Source: Nannochloropsis oceanica
Lineage: Eukaryota > Sar > Eustigmatophyceae > Eustigmatales > Monodopsidaceae
DNA length: 64,000 nt
Assembly: GCA_004519485.1 (NCBI GenBank)
Contig: CP038134.1
Location: 1,178,001-1,242,000, forward strand
Reading direction: 5' to 3'
A program made the translations under genes and the position numbers. Under the pieces are notes generated by a model. The model did no database searches, was not told the DNA's origin, and saw nothing but the letters and a program-made list of their open reading frames with translations. This document shows, piece by piece, positions 43,598-54,800 of the stretch. Each line of letters begins with the position of its first letter. Position 1 is the first letter of the stretch.

Positions 43598-44556
43598 CCC
43601 TCTCCCTCCCATCCACCTTTCTTCCTCTTAGGACCTGGCCAAGTACCTGTATGCTAAGCACCCCCAGTACAAGGGTCTGGTCTTTATCGAGGGTACGCAG
43701 CTGGCCACGGCCGAGCATCACAAGCTGGACACGAATAACAAGTGGTGGGGGGGAGACCTGGAGGGTGTGAAGGAGTTCCCGATCGACCTGGGCTCGGACG
43801 CCTTGAACAAGAAGGTCGTGTATTCTCCCCACGTGTACGGGCCTGACGCCTTTGTGCAGCCGTACTTCAGTGCCAAGAACTTCCCGAAGAACATGCCAGC
43901 GATTTGGAAGGACCAGTGGGCTTTTGTGGAGAAGGAGACGGACCGCGCGGTGGTGGTGGGGGAGTGGGGGGGGCATTACGAAAAGCAGGACAAGGTCTGG
44001 CAAGATGCTTTTGCCAAGTTTATCATGGATGAGTGCTTGGAGGACACTTTCTACTGGTGTTTGAATCCTAACAGGTATGGAAGGGTGAGAAGGGAGAGAG
44101 ACGGGGAGGAACAAAGGAGGGTAAAGAAGGATGAGCTGGATGAGAAATTTTCCCCTACTCTCGCCTTTTCCCACTGAACAGGGGTGAGGCTTTCACTCAA
44201 ACCTTTCATTATCCCTTTCTCTCATGTCTGCGAGCAATCAACAACTCGCAGTTAGGCGCTAATTCTCACACAGTAATCGCCCACTTTCTTTTTTTCCTCT
44301 CCCCTGCCTTCCTCTTTCGGTCCCCTTTCTTCCTACTTCCTCAATCTGCCATAGCGGCGATACGGGCGGCCTCCTCGACTACGACTTCCTGACTCCCAAG
44401 GTGGAGAAGCTGGCCCTTCTTGCCAAGATCCAGCCTAATCCTACCTTTGTCAGCGCCAAGGCCCCAGGCCAGTACTGCATCACCCCCGGCGCGTACGCAA
44501 ACCCGAAGTGCGACAAGGGCCGTCGGCTCCAAGTCAAAGCCGCCACCACGGCCTAA
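42240..44556 (+). CDS. Secreted glycoside hydrolase family 5 (cellulase/beta-glucanase-like)
   Basis: Five exons: 42240-42549, 42809-43165, 43341-43417, 43632-44074, 44355-44556; phases 1, 1, 0, 2; 462 residues. A basic start followed by AIATTTLLALAVTTLLPASV is a secretory signal peptide. GH5 (beta/alpha)8 barrel signatures: GTSYFGFETPNEVPHGLWS, ESFNAVRLPFS, YDILVMLDMHRL, then IDLKNEPHGKATWGSG with the acid/base Glu in NEP, YSPHVYGPDAF, and VVVGEWGGHY with the nucleophile Glu. The substrate, probably a beta-glucan such as cellulose in the cell wall, is inferred from family only; wall remodelling during division is a plausible role. The C-terminus has a short Cys-containing stretch (QYCITPGAY...PKCDKG). 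A downstream ATG at 42243 is equally possible as start. Confidence 0.92.
43541..43592. repeat. (CT)n microsatellite in a GH5 intron
   Basis: Near-perfect CT dinucleotide repeat within the polypyrimidine part of intron 3, upstream of its 3' splice site. Likely length-variable. Confidence 0.9.
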
Positions 44557-45603
44557 GGAAAACAAAGAAAATCGAGGGGAGAAAGTTTAGATTTGGATAA
44601 AAATAGAGTACACTGCGACAGAGTTTAGACAAACCGGGTGTCTCTTTTTCAGTTTGATCAAGTGTGAAAGCTCCGGGCTTGTCACTTCCTTTTTTCTCCT
44701 TTTTGCGGGACGCAGAGAGATCCAGGAAAAGGGAGGGTGGACGACTGTTATAGACGATGGGTCGACTGGAGTCACTTTCATGAGTATTATTTAAAATCTT
44801 CGTACGCGAATTTTTTCTTTTCCTATCAATCACACAGTGTCTGTGGTTTGTGGAGAAGTGTCCATACATTTAACAAGTAAAGCGTAGATGATCACTGACC
44901 TCGCTGCGTGTGCGGAAAGCCAGACCTCAATTCTTCTTTGGGAGAAAATGGAGAACAGCAAAGATATTGAAGTAAACGCACATGGAGAGGTAACACACAA
45001 AAAAATATTGGATCATAGAAGGCACACAAAAAAGTACTTGGAGACGACGAAGGAGAAAAACAGATAACGGATAGGAAAGAAAATAAAAGTGCTGGTTGCT
45101 CTTCTTTTTTTTTGCTTTCAAGCCACAATAGCAGCCGCAGCAGCAGCAGCAACAGCAACAACAACAAAGACAGATGATGAAGAAGAAAATCAATTCTTCG
45201 GAGGCGTGGAGATTCCATATACACATATGTCATATATACATATGAGCGTTCTTTTCTTTCATGAGTCTTTCTTTGGATTCCTTTTGGTCCTGCCAAATTT
45301 TCTCGCATGCATCGTCCTTTACCGTATACTCGCAGGCAGAGGGGCGGAGGAGCGGGAGGGAGGGAGGGTAGCTCTGGCCACTGAGGGCGTCCCTTCCTTC
45401 TTCCCCTGAGCATTTGCGCTCTTCATCTTTCCTCGGTTTCTCAACCAGATATAAATACACTACTAAATTGGTAAATGAATAAATAAATAAATTACATCTC
45501 GAACAATTGATTTCGTTCAGGCTTTTATCTTTGGCTTCATCGCTCAACACAAACAGACATACATACATTCATTCTTACTGTACTCTTCCTCTTTGTCCCC
45601 CTT
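44557..45603. other. Convergent intergenic region
   Basis: About 1 kb between the stops of the GH5 gene (+) and the giant gene (-). AT-rich patches (44770-44880, 45000-45110, 45440-45510), an imperfect palindrome at about 45218-45243 built from catatg units, and a short CAG/CAA tract at 45131-45168. No gene supported. Confidence 0.55.
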
Positions 45604-48600
45604 CTAATCATCCTCCTCCTCACTGTCCCCAGTGTCTCCTTCATTGTCTTCCTCATCCTCATCTTCGTCATCGTCATCCACCTCCTTTTTCCTCCTTCTC
45701 TTTCCTTCCCCCCGAGGTTGAGTCTCCTTCTGTATCGTTGCAAATCGTCTTTTTCCCTCGACTCCATTCTCCTTATCCTTATCCTCGTCCTCACCGTCTC
45801 CCTCCTCCAGAAACTGCTGCAAATGGCGGTGAGCGCATTGCACAGACCCATTCCGACGAGACAGCGTATCCGCTACCAGGGCCTGAAATGAGCACAGGAG
45901 CGAGGAGAAGACAGGGATGAAAAGGAAGAATAAAACATGAGGGGGTCGATAACTTTGGAAAACAGGGAAGATTAAGGGATTCTGTTTCTCAGACCCTTCC
46001 TCCCTCCCTTTCACCTTTCCCCATAGCCCCACTCACCGCATGGACGGCATCGAACGCCCGGACCGCCTTCCATGACGACAAGAGCGCCGTTGTGGGCTTA
46101 CCCCCGCCCTCCCTGGCTTCCTGGACCTGATCCATGCAGGCCCGGTAGAAGGTGGTCATCATTTGCCCGTATAACGCCGCCAGGCGCTTGTCCTGTTCGA
46201 TGGAAGGCGGCGGGTGGGATTAGATTAAGGAGGACAGAGAATATAGAAAAAGGTTACCACATGGCGTGTCATCGTCGTAGCCGATGACCTTCGGCGGCAC
46301 CAACTCTTACTCATTCTTGTCTTGCTTTCCCTCTCTTTTTCAGCCAATTACACGTCTCACACTACCCTCCCTCCCTCCATCCCTCCTTCAGGACGCACCT
46401 TCCGCTGTCCCCGAATTAACCACGCACTGAATGCTGCACACATAGGCTCTGTGAACGCACCCGGGCTGGTTGTACTGTTACCGGCCAACGAGAGCTGCCT
46501 CCCCATCTTCTTCCTCTTCTTCTTCATCGTCGTCTCCTTCCTCCCTTTTTCCAGCCACCGACGTTCCCCCTGCTTCTCTTCCTCCTCATCATCCTCCTCT
46601 TCCTCCTCCTCGTTGTTCTTGCCTCCCCCTACTCCCTCGTTGTGGTCCCCACGTCTCCGCTTTTTGTTGCCTCTGTTTCCGCCCTCGGCGCTGATTAGGC
46701 CTGTTGTGTCAGGCACATCGGGTGCAGAGGACGACCAGAGAGTGACCGACAAGAAAGTGAGAGAGGATATTACAACCTCCCTCTTCTCTGAATTCGTGCT
46801 GCGCATGCGGCTCGCTTTTTATCACTTCTTCCCTCCCTCTCCCTACCTTCTTCCTTCAAGAAACCGCACAAAGCGTGAAATCCCAGCTGGGTGTTGGTGT
46901 GCCGCTGCTCCGATCCCAGAGCCGAGGAAAGGGGGGTTTCGTGCTTCCGAATGAAGGCGGCAACAGCGGGCCAGTCCTAGGGGGGCCAAAGGGGAGGAGC
47001 GAAGGAAGGAGGGAGGAAGGGAACAAGGGAGGGGAGAACAAGTGCATCATTTGATTAGAAAGGAAGGTTAGGAAGGAAGGGTAGAGTAATGAACGAGCCA
47101 TTATCGCAGAGTACGACACCATGCCTCGTTCACTCCTCCCTGATTCCCCTCCCTCCTTCGCTCCCTCCTCTTCGCTCCCTCCCTCGCTCACTCCCTCCAT
47201 ACCTCAAACAAGGCCAAAGCCCTCCTCTTCTTGGAACCTTCATTCAATGCCAACACTTGTCGGAGGAGGGCGCACACATGCGTCACGTAGCCGCGGCCTG
47301 CACATTAATAGGGTACAGAGGGAAGGGAAGAAGGAGGGATGGAGAGATTGTGGGGATGTACGCGACGGAGGAAAGGAAGGGGGGAGGAAGAGACAAGGAA
47401 AAAGGGCGAGTGAGAACAAAAGAGGGGGAGGGAGGGAAGAGATGGTTTACCGGTGAGGCTGGAGACCTCGCAGGTAACGCAGATATAGCTACGCAAGGTC
47501 TCGGCCATCCCATCTTTCAAAGTGGGGAGGGAGGCGAAAGGAACGGCGGGAGCCAGGGCAGCCGGGTGGGAGGCGGGAAGGGCAGCGGCGGCCCGTGACG
47601 GGTGTGGAAGGTTTCTGTGCGCATGCCGGGCTCGGATGTAGGAGGCTAGGTGGTCGAGGCCAATCCGGGTACCTTCGCGTCGGCGAGTGGAGGTGGAGGG
47701 GGGGAGGAAAGGGTGCAGAGAAGGGAATTAGTGTCCATGAAAAAATAAAGGGTGCGTGTGGTCGACATTGAAGTAGGGAGCACATCTCCCCGCTCGCTCC
47801 CTTCTTCTCTCTTTCCAGTCACATCTACCTCGCTCTTCCAGCTCGAGGGACTGTCGAATTGTGTCCTCGTACTTGGTCAAGAAGGCGGACACTATTGCCC
47901 ATGAGACAAAGTGGAGATCATCTTTAAAGCTTGCTCTGGGAGGAGGGCGGGAGAGAAGGATGGGGAGTGGGTTGACGCGATTTCCAGTGAGCATCTGAGC
48001 AAGCCAAAATTATTTTTGCACTTTGCCCTCCCCCTTCCCTCGCTCCCTACCCTCTTCCTTCATCAACTGTATGCTTCAGATGTCTGTTGAGAAATCTACA
48101 GAGGAGACGGATGTGGTTGCCGGCCGTTGCAGGACTCACTCCTCGCTGCTCAACGATCCACCTCTGATTGATTAAGGGCGAGAGGGCGGGAGGATTGGAG
48201 GGAGGACGGGAGGGAAGAAGAGGAGGAAAAGAGTCAGTGAGGAATTGTTATGGGCATAAGTCGTCTCCTGAGCTGCCCCTCCTTTTGCTTCCCCCCTTTC
48301 GTAAGGCCCTTCCACCTTTCCTTCTTGCTGTTCACTGACCTTGAGTTTCTCCCGGTGCACTCGCTTGAGCCCCTCATTGAAGCCGATGGCTCTCGTGTAC
48401 CACCCGGCTTCAGTGCAGGAGGAGGAGGAGGAGAAGGAGGTTGAAGAGGAGGAGGGTAGGACTATATTGGAGTGCGAGGGTGAAAGAACGCCAATGGAAA
48501 GTTTAGAATGAGCGGACTAAGGAGGATGGCAAGGAATGAAGGCAGGGAGGGAGGAAGAGGGCGGGGGGGGGGGGGATTACCATCGTCGTGGCGCTTCATG

Positions 48601-51600
48601 CTTTGGTAGGAAAGAGGCGCGTGCTTGAGATCAACGAAAGCTGCAAAGTGTCGCCTGTCGAGCGAGATGAAGAGAGTGGTGTCAGCCAGGCCTGTCCTCC
48701 CTCGTCCCCGCCCTCTCTCTCTTGCCTTCTTCCTGTCTTGCACTTCCCACCACCCAACCGCCCTCCCTCCCTCCCACCCGCCCACTGCTACCAGTAAAGG
48801 GAGAGGGCAGGCGAGCGGACTGCTTTCACCTCCTTCTCTAGGACCGTCATGGTGGGCTTGCGGAGCATCAGTACCCCATTTTGAAGGCTGATGGAGGTAG
48901 GCGAGAGACCATAAAAGAAAAAGGAAAGGTGTTGAGGAAGGTTTAGAGGGGGGTTGAAGGAAGGGAGGGAAAGCGGAAGGAGAGGAAACGTACTGTTTTT
49001 GACGGCGTTCTTTCATAATGAGCCGCTGGAGGGAGACGCGGGAACCGAGGCCTATATGTGTACAAAGTACAAATCCGGTAAATAATAGAAATGGCGTCGC
49101 GTCAGTCATCATCCTTCGTTCCCTCCCTCGTTCCCTCCCTCCCTTCGTCCCTCGCCATCCCATCCTTGCCTTGGGGCAGGCGCTCTCGAATCCCACACTG
49201 TCGGAGGGAGCGACGAATAAGTCGGTCTAGAGGCTTGATGCCTTTGTCGGCTTCTTGCCTGGAGGACACCTGGGGGAGGGGAGGGAGGGACGGAGGGAGG
49301 GACGGAGGGAGGGTTAGGCACAGGGGGGGGAGAGCACGTGAATTGTCGGCTTATCCAGGGAGGGAAGGATTAAGGGAAGGAGGGAGGGAGGGGAAGGGAG
49401 GGTATTTGAGCAAATGACGGAGAGGGAGGGCTTACCTTGCCCGTCTTGACCAGCCACGCCGGGAATGTCTCACTGTCATATGCAGAAGGAGAGGAGGAAG
49501 AGGAGGAGAAGAAGGAGGTGGAGGAGGAAGGACCGCGGCCTTTGTCGACTCGAAGAGAGGGAGGAGGTATAGGGCGTGAGGAGGACGTCGAAGGCCTGTC
49601 AACAGAAATGTTGTGGACGAAGAGATTAAGGGCAAGATTAGCTGCCGTCCCCCTCTCGTCCTCCCTCCTTCCCTACCTACCTCATCTCCCTCGTCCTGGG
49701 GATAGGATCCATGGCAACAAAATCAAACAGCTTCAGCCATGTCGACTGAGAGCACCATATCCGCTCTGAGACAAGGGCCGCGTGGCGCCGGAGGAAGGAG
49801 GCAAGTTCTAAAGGGGGAGGGAGGGAGGGGAGATAAGCGTGAAGGAGGCAGCGAGGAAGGGGGGGGGAGACAAAGAGGAGGGCAGAGGGAGGGAAGGAGG
49901 GACGTACCAATGGGCGACGAAAAGGTTCCGCTTTCGTGAGCTGCGCTTCGGAGACACTCCAGGACGTCCTGTGGGTGTACACAGGGGATGCAAGCATGAG
50001 CATCGAGGGTGCGATGAACATGAGCAGTGCCCTCCCTCGCGCCCTCCCTCCCTAGTTCTTTTGTTCCCTCCTTCCTACCCTTCCTCCTTTTTTCTCTTCC
50101 TACCTGAACGAAGGCCAACTCTCTCTCGCTCCCTTTCAGAAAGTCCTTCAGATCATTCATCAAGTCACGGGTCATGATGGGAGCACTCGGCCTCGCTGCT
50201 GCTGCTCCTGCTGCTGTGGCCGTTGTCGTCGCTACTCCTCCATTATTAGCAGGCCCCGGGGCAGAGGAAGAGAGAGAAGAAGATAGAAATGCTTGGGCAA
50301 ATAAAGCCTCCTCCTCCTCCTCCTCCTCCTCCTCCTCCTCCTCCTCGCCCTCCCCTTCTTCCTCGCTACATGTGCCACTACCGCTCTCCTCGCTTTCTCC
50401 CTCGTCCTCGTCCTCATCCTCGCCTCGAGACAACGGCGAGCGCACTAGTAAGGCGGGAGGGAAGACGCCATTGCTTCTCTTCAACAGAGCACGGAGAAGC
50501 CCTCCCTCCTGCCGAGCCAGCAAGCTAAGGGAAGAGGATGAGGACGAGTACCTTCCACCACCACGACCGCCGCCACCAGCAGCAGCAGCGAGAGGGAGTA
50601 GATTTTTCCCATCTTCCTCTTCTGCGGCCTCCACCGCCTTGTTCTCACCCTCCTTAATGTGCTCAATCTCCCGCTTGCTGCTCCCCATCTCCTCCTCCTC
50701 GTCCTCCTCAGTCTGCATGAGGAAGGCGCACAAGCTCTTGTAGGCAGACGAATATCTCCTACCCTTCTCCTCCTTCCCCTCCTCCTCTCGCGCAGAGGAG
50801 AAGGAAAGGGTGTCGCTACTGACCGTCGGGTCGTTCTCCCCCCCCCCCTCCTTCACCTCCTGCTCCTGCTCTTGCTCCTCGACATCCAAACGATGAGCGA
50901 CATCCCTGTATTAAAGGGAGGTCGTCCAAGGTAATGTGGTGAATCAAATAGCTCCTTTTCTCCTCCCTCCTTACCCTCTTCTCGTCTTCCTCCTCCTCCA
51001 CCTCCTTCCCTCCTGCCTGCCTTCCCTCCCTCCGCCCTTTCCCCCCTACCTGAGCAGTCCGTCGTACTTGACGACCACGTCTGTCAGCCGCTTCCGGCCC
51101 AGGACACGCGAGACCTTACCTAGCTCCCGTCGAGTCGTGTCTAGGGAGGGAGGGAGGGGGGAAGAGAGGTACGGTAAGTACATTTCTTTTTAGGCAAGTG
51201 GGGATTTGTGCTTGTGCATCCATCCCGCTTCCCTCCCTTCCTTCCTTCCTCCCTCCTTCCCTCCCTCCCTCGTTTCCCACTCACCCAGCAACCGGTCCAC
51301 CTGCTTCGCTCTCAGCGCCCTGCGCTCTCCATCTCCCTCCCCCCCTCCCTCCAGCCAGTGCACAAAATGGCGGGCCACGGACGCATCAATCGTTGTGAGG
51401 GGTGGCGGATCTTCCTTCATTCCCTCTCCTCCCCCCTCCCTCGTCTCCTCCCCCTGCACTACTCCCATCCCTTCCTCCTCCTGTCTTTTCCCCGTCTCCA
51501 TATTCTGGCTCCCTCCCTCTCCCTCCCCTTCCCTCCGTCTCTCCTCTTCCTCATTCTCGGACCCTTCCTCGTCCTCCACGCTATCCTGCGGAGAAGGAGG

Positions 51601-51797
51601 AGGGGACGGAAGCCGACTCCCCTCCTCATCATCGTCAAATTGCCCACTCTCTTCCTCCCCTTCCTCCTGCCCTCCTTTCCTCCCTCCTTCCACCTCAACT
51701 GGCGCCGACGCCTGTGTTACAGCCGGTTGTTGGTCTCGGACTGCCTGCTGCTTCCTTCTTTTTTGCAGCTCTTCATTCTCCTTCTCCTTGTCGTGCA

Positions 51798-51841
<44 letters not shown>

Positions 51842-54800
51842 TCCTCCTCCTCCTCCTCCTCCTCCTCCTCCTCCTCCTCCCCTCCTGTCTCGTCTTCCCA
51901 CTCGCGCGGCGACAACAGCGAAAAAAGTGCGCCTAGCTGCTGCTTCCCTTTCTTGCGACGTGACCTTCCTTGTTGCTGCTGTTGCTGCTGCGGCTGCTGC
52001 TGCTGCTGCTGTTGTAGTTGTTGCTGCTGCTGCTGCCGTTGATCCTCGGCTTCCCCATTTCGTGAGAGCGGCAGTAGCTGCGCGCCTCCTACATCAGGCA
52101 AGGTCACCTTCATCAGGACTCCCGCCTCTTCTTCCTCCTGCACTCTCTTCACTTCTCTTCCCCGCGCTTCATCCGTCTTGTCATCACCCTCTTTTTCCTC
52201 CTCCATCTCCCTCTCCTCCTCCTTCTCGTGTTCTCCATCCTCTACTAGCTTCTTCCCACCCTCCACCGCATCCAGCTCCTCTTGTTCTTCCGGTCGCAGC
52301 TGCGACTGCCTCCTCTCCTCTTCCTCTTCCTCCATATTCTTAACCTCTTTCACACCCTCCTCTTCCCTACCCTCTTCCTCCTCCCTCTCGACATCATCAG
52401 CCTCTTCACAATCATCCTCTTTCTCACCGTATTTTTCATTCACGTCTGGTGCTGCTGCTGTTGTTGTTGCTGCTGTATCTATTGCTGCTGCTCCTCCTTC
52501 CTCGGCTTCCCTCTTGTCCCATTCCCCTACCTGAGGGCGAGGAGGACGGACGGGTGAAATCAGGCGGGGACGGACTGGCAAGAAAAAGTCAACCGGAAGA
52601 AGATGGCAAGAGACAGAAGGGGAGGGACAAAGGGGCGACGGTTGAGAGGGAGGATAAGGCGGAGGAAGTGCAGCAGTAGCTGCTGCTACCGCTGGTGGTT
52701 GTGGTGGCGGTAGTGGTGGTGCAAAGAAGGGAGGTGCGATTGGAGGAGGAGGAGGAGGTGGAGGAGGAGGAGGTGCGAGGAAAAGGGCGATGGAAGAAGA
52801 TGGAGGAGAAGGCTGTGAAGGAGAAAATGACAAAGATCCTGTTGTCGCTGGTCCTCCTCCTCCTCCTCTTCCTCCTTCTCCTCCTCCTCCTCCTCCTCCT
52901 CCTCCTCCATTCGTCCCTGCCCCCGACGAGGAGGAGGAGGCAAGAGGGATTGGAGCAGAAATAAGAACACTGTCACCAGCAGTAACAGCAGCAGCAATAG
53001 CAGGAGCAGGAGCAGCAGAGGCAATAGCAAAAGGAGAAGTAGCTGCAGCCGCTGTGGTCAAAATCATTCTCCCTGCGCCAAAGTTTCCGCCTTCATCCGA
53101 GGGGGAGTCCCTTCCCCCACCATCCTTCGGGGAGTAGGGGCAGAGGGAAGAGAGGCCGAGAAAATCGAGGAAGAAGCGAGTGGCGGCCATGCGGGGGGAT
53201 TGGTAGGGTCTGACCTCGGCCAGGTAAAAAGCCCTGTGTCGCAAGATCCATTGAGCCACCTGGGGGAAGGGAGGGAGGGAGGGAGGGAGGGAACGGGGGA
53301 GGGGGAGGAGGAAAGGCGGCTTCTCAGTTGTTTTGACACGTTGAGCCAGCGACCGAGCATCCTTCCTCTCCCTCCCTACCTCCTCTGTCGTCTCAAAGGG
53401 GGAGTTCTGGGACCGGCTGGTACCGCCCGACGCCCTCATTGCCTCGGATATAGCCGCATCGGACAGAAGAGCGTATCTGTGGAAGGAGAAAGAGAGGGAA
53501 GGATGACTCGGTAAAGACGAATGGCTTGTCCCATTTCCCACGTCGTTTCCCGCCTTATTCTTTCTCTCCCTCCCTCCCGTCCTCCCTCCCTTCCCACGCG
53601 TGTACCTGTGTAAGTTATTCGAAGCGACATTCCGGCCCCGGAGGTAGGTCTTGAACGCCCCCTTCAGCTCCCTCGACAGCACGCCTGCCCCCGTCCTCCC
53701 TCCCGCTCCTCCCCCTCCACCACCTCCTCCTCTCCATCCTGCATCTGAATAGGAACTTTGCCCTCCATAGTTCCGTTCGTGTGTGTTCGTGCCCGGCCGA
53801 GTGTCATTCTCCTTCTCCTCCTCCTCTTTCTCCTCCTCCTGCTCTTCATTCCTCTCTAGCCCTTTCTTCTTTGTAACAGTCACGTTCTTTCCCTGTTGTT
53901 TGTCTCCATCTCCTTTAAATGCCTTGTCCTTACTGCTAGCACTGGCGGTAGGAGGACGGGCATCAGTCCCGATCTGGTTGGAGCGACGGTTGGCAGGAGG
54001 TAAGGAGGTCAAGGAGTTGGAAGAAAAGGAGGGAGGGTAAGGAGGGGAGGAAGCCGTAGCGGCAGCAAATGCTGCCGCTGTAGGTGCTTGAGTGGAATAA
54101 GACGGCGACGAGAAAGATGTGGGGGATGACAAGAAAGAGACATTAGCGGCAGTAGTAGTAGTAGTTGTTGTAGTAGCAGCAGCAGCAGCAGCAGTAGGTG
54201 TGTCGTCGCCCTTGTTTTTCTTGTGGGAGCGAGGAGGGGAATGGGTGAAGGACACGGCGGTGGAGGAGGGACTGCGTGGCGCCTCGCCTTCCCCTGCTGC
54301 CCCGGCCTGCATTCTGTGCACCCCCCCCCAATATCTCTCCATCAAAACTGCCGTGTCTTCCTCTGCCACTACCTCCATCCCTTCCCCCCCTTCCTCCCCT
54401 CCTTCCTCTCTCCCTCCCTTCTTCCCCCCTCTACTCGTGTGATTCCCCTCTCCCGGGCTCTGGCTTTGCAAAGCCGTCTCGGACTTGCTGCTGTTGTACA
54501 GATGGATCGGCAGGCTTTCAATGAGCACGTAACCCTTACCCCTCCTCGTTTCCTTTCCTTCCGCCCTACCTCCCTCCCCTCCCACCCCTCTTCCGCCCTA
54601 CCTGCCTCCATCCTTTGTCTTGCCGGTCAGGCTGGCCAAGAGGGCCGAGTCGTTCTGCACCCAGGGATTCTTGTCCAGGGGGATCTGGAGGCCGGGCGGG
54701 AGGGGGAGAGGGAGGGAGAGAGAGAGAGGGAAGGAGGGAGGGAGGGAGGGTGGGAGGGTGTGAGAGAGGAAAGAAGGGGAGGGAAGGAGGGAGGGGAGGG

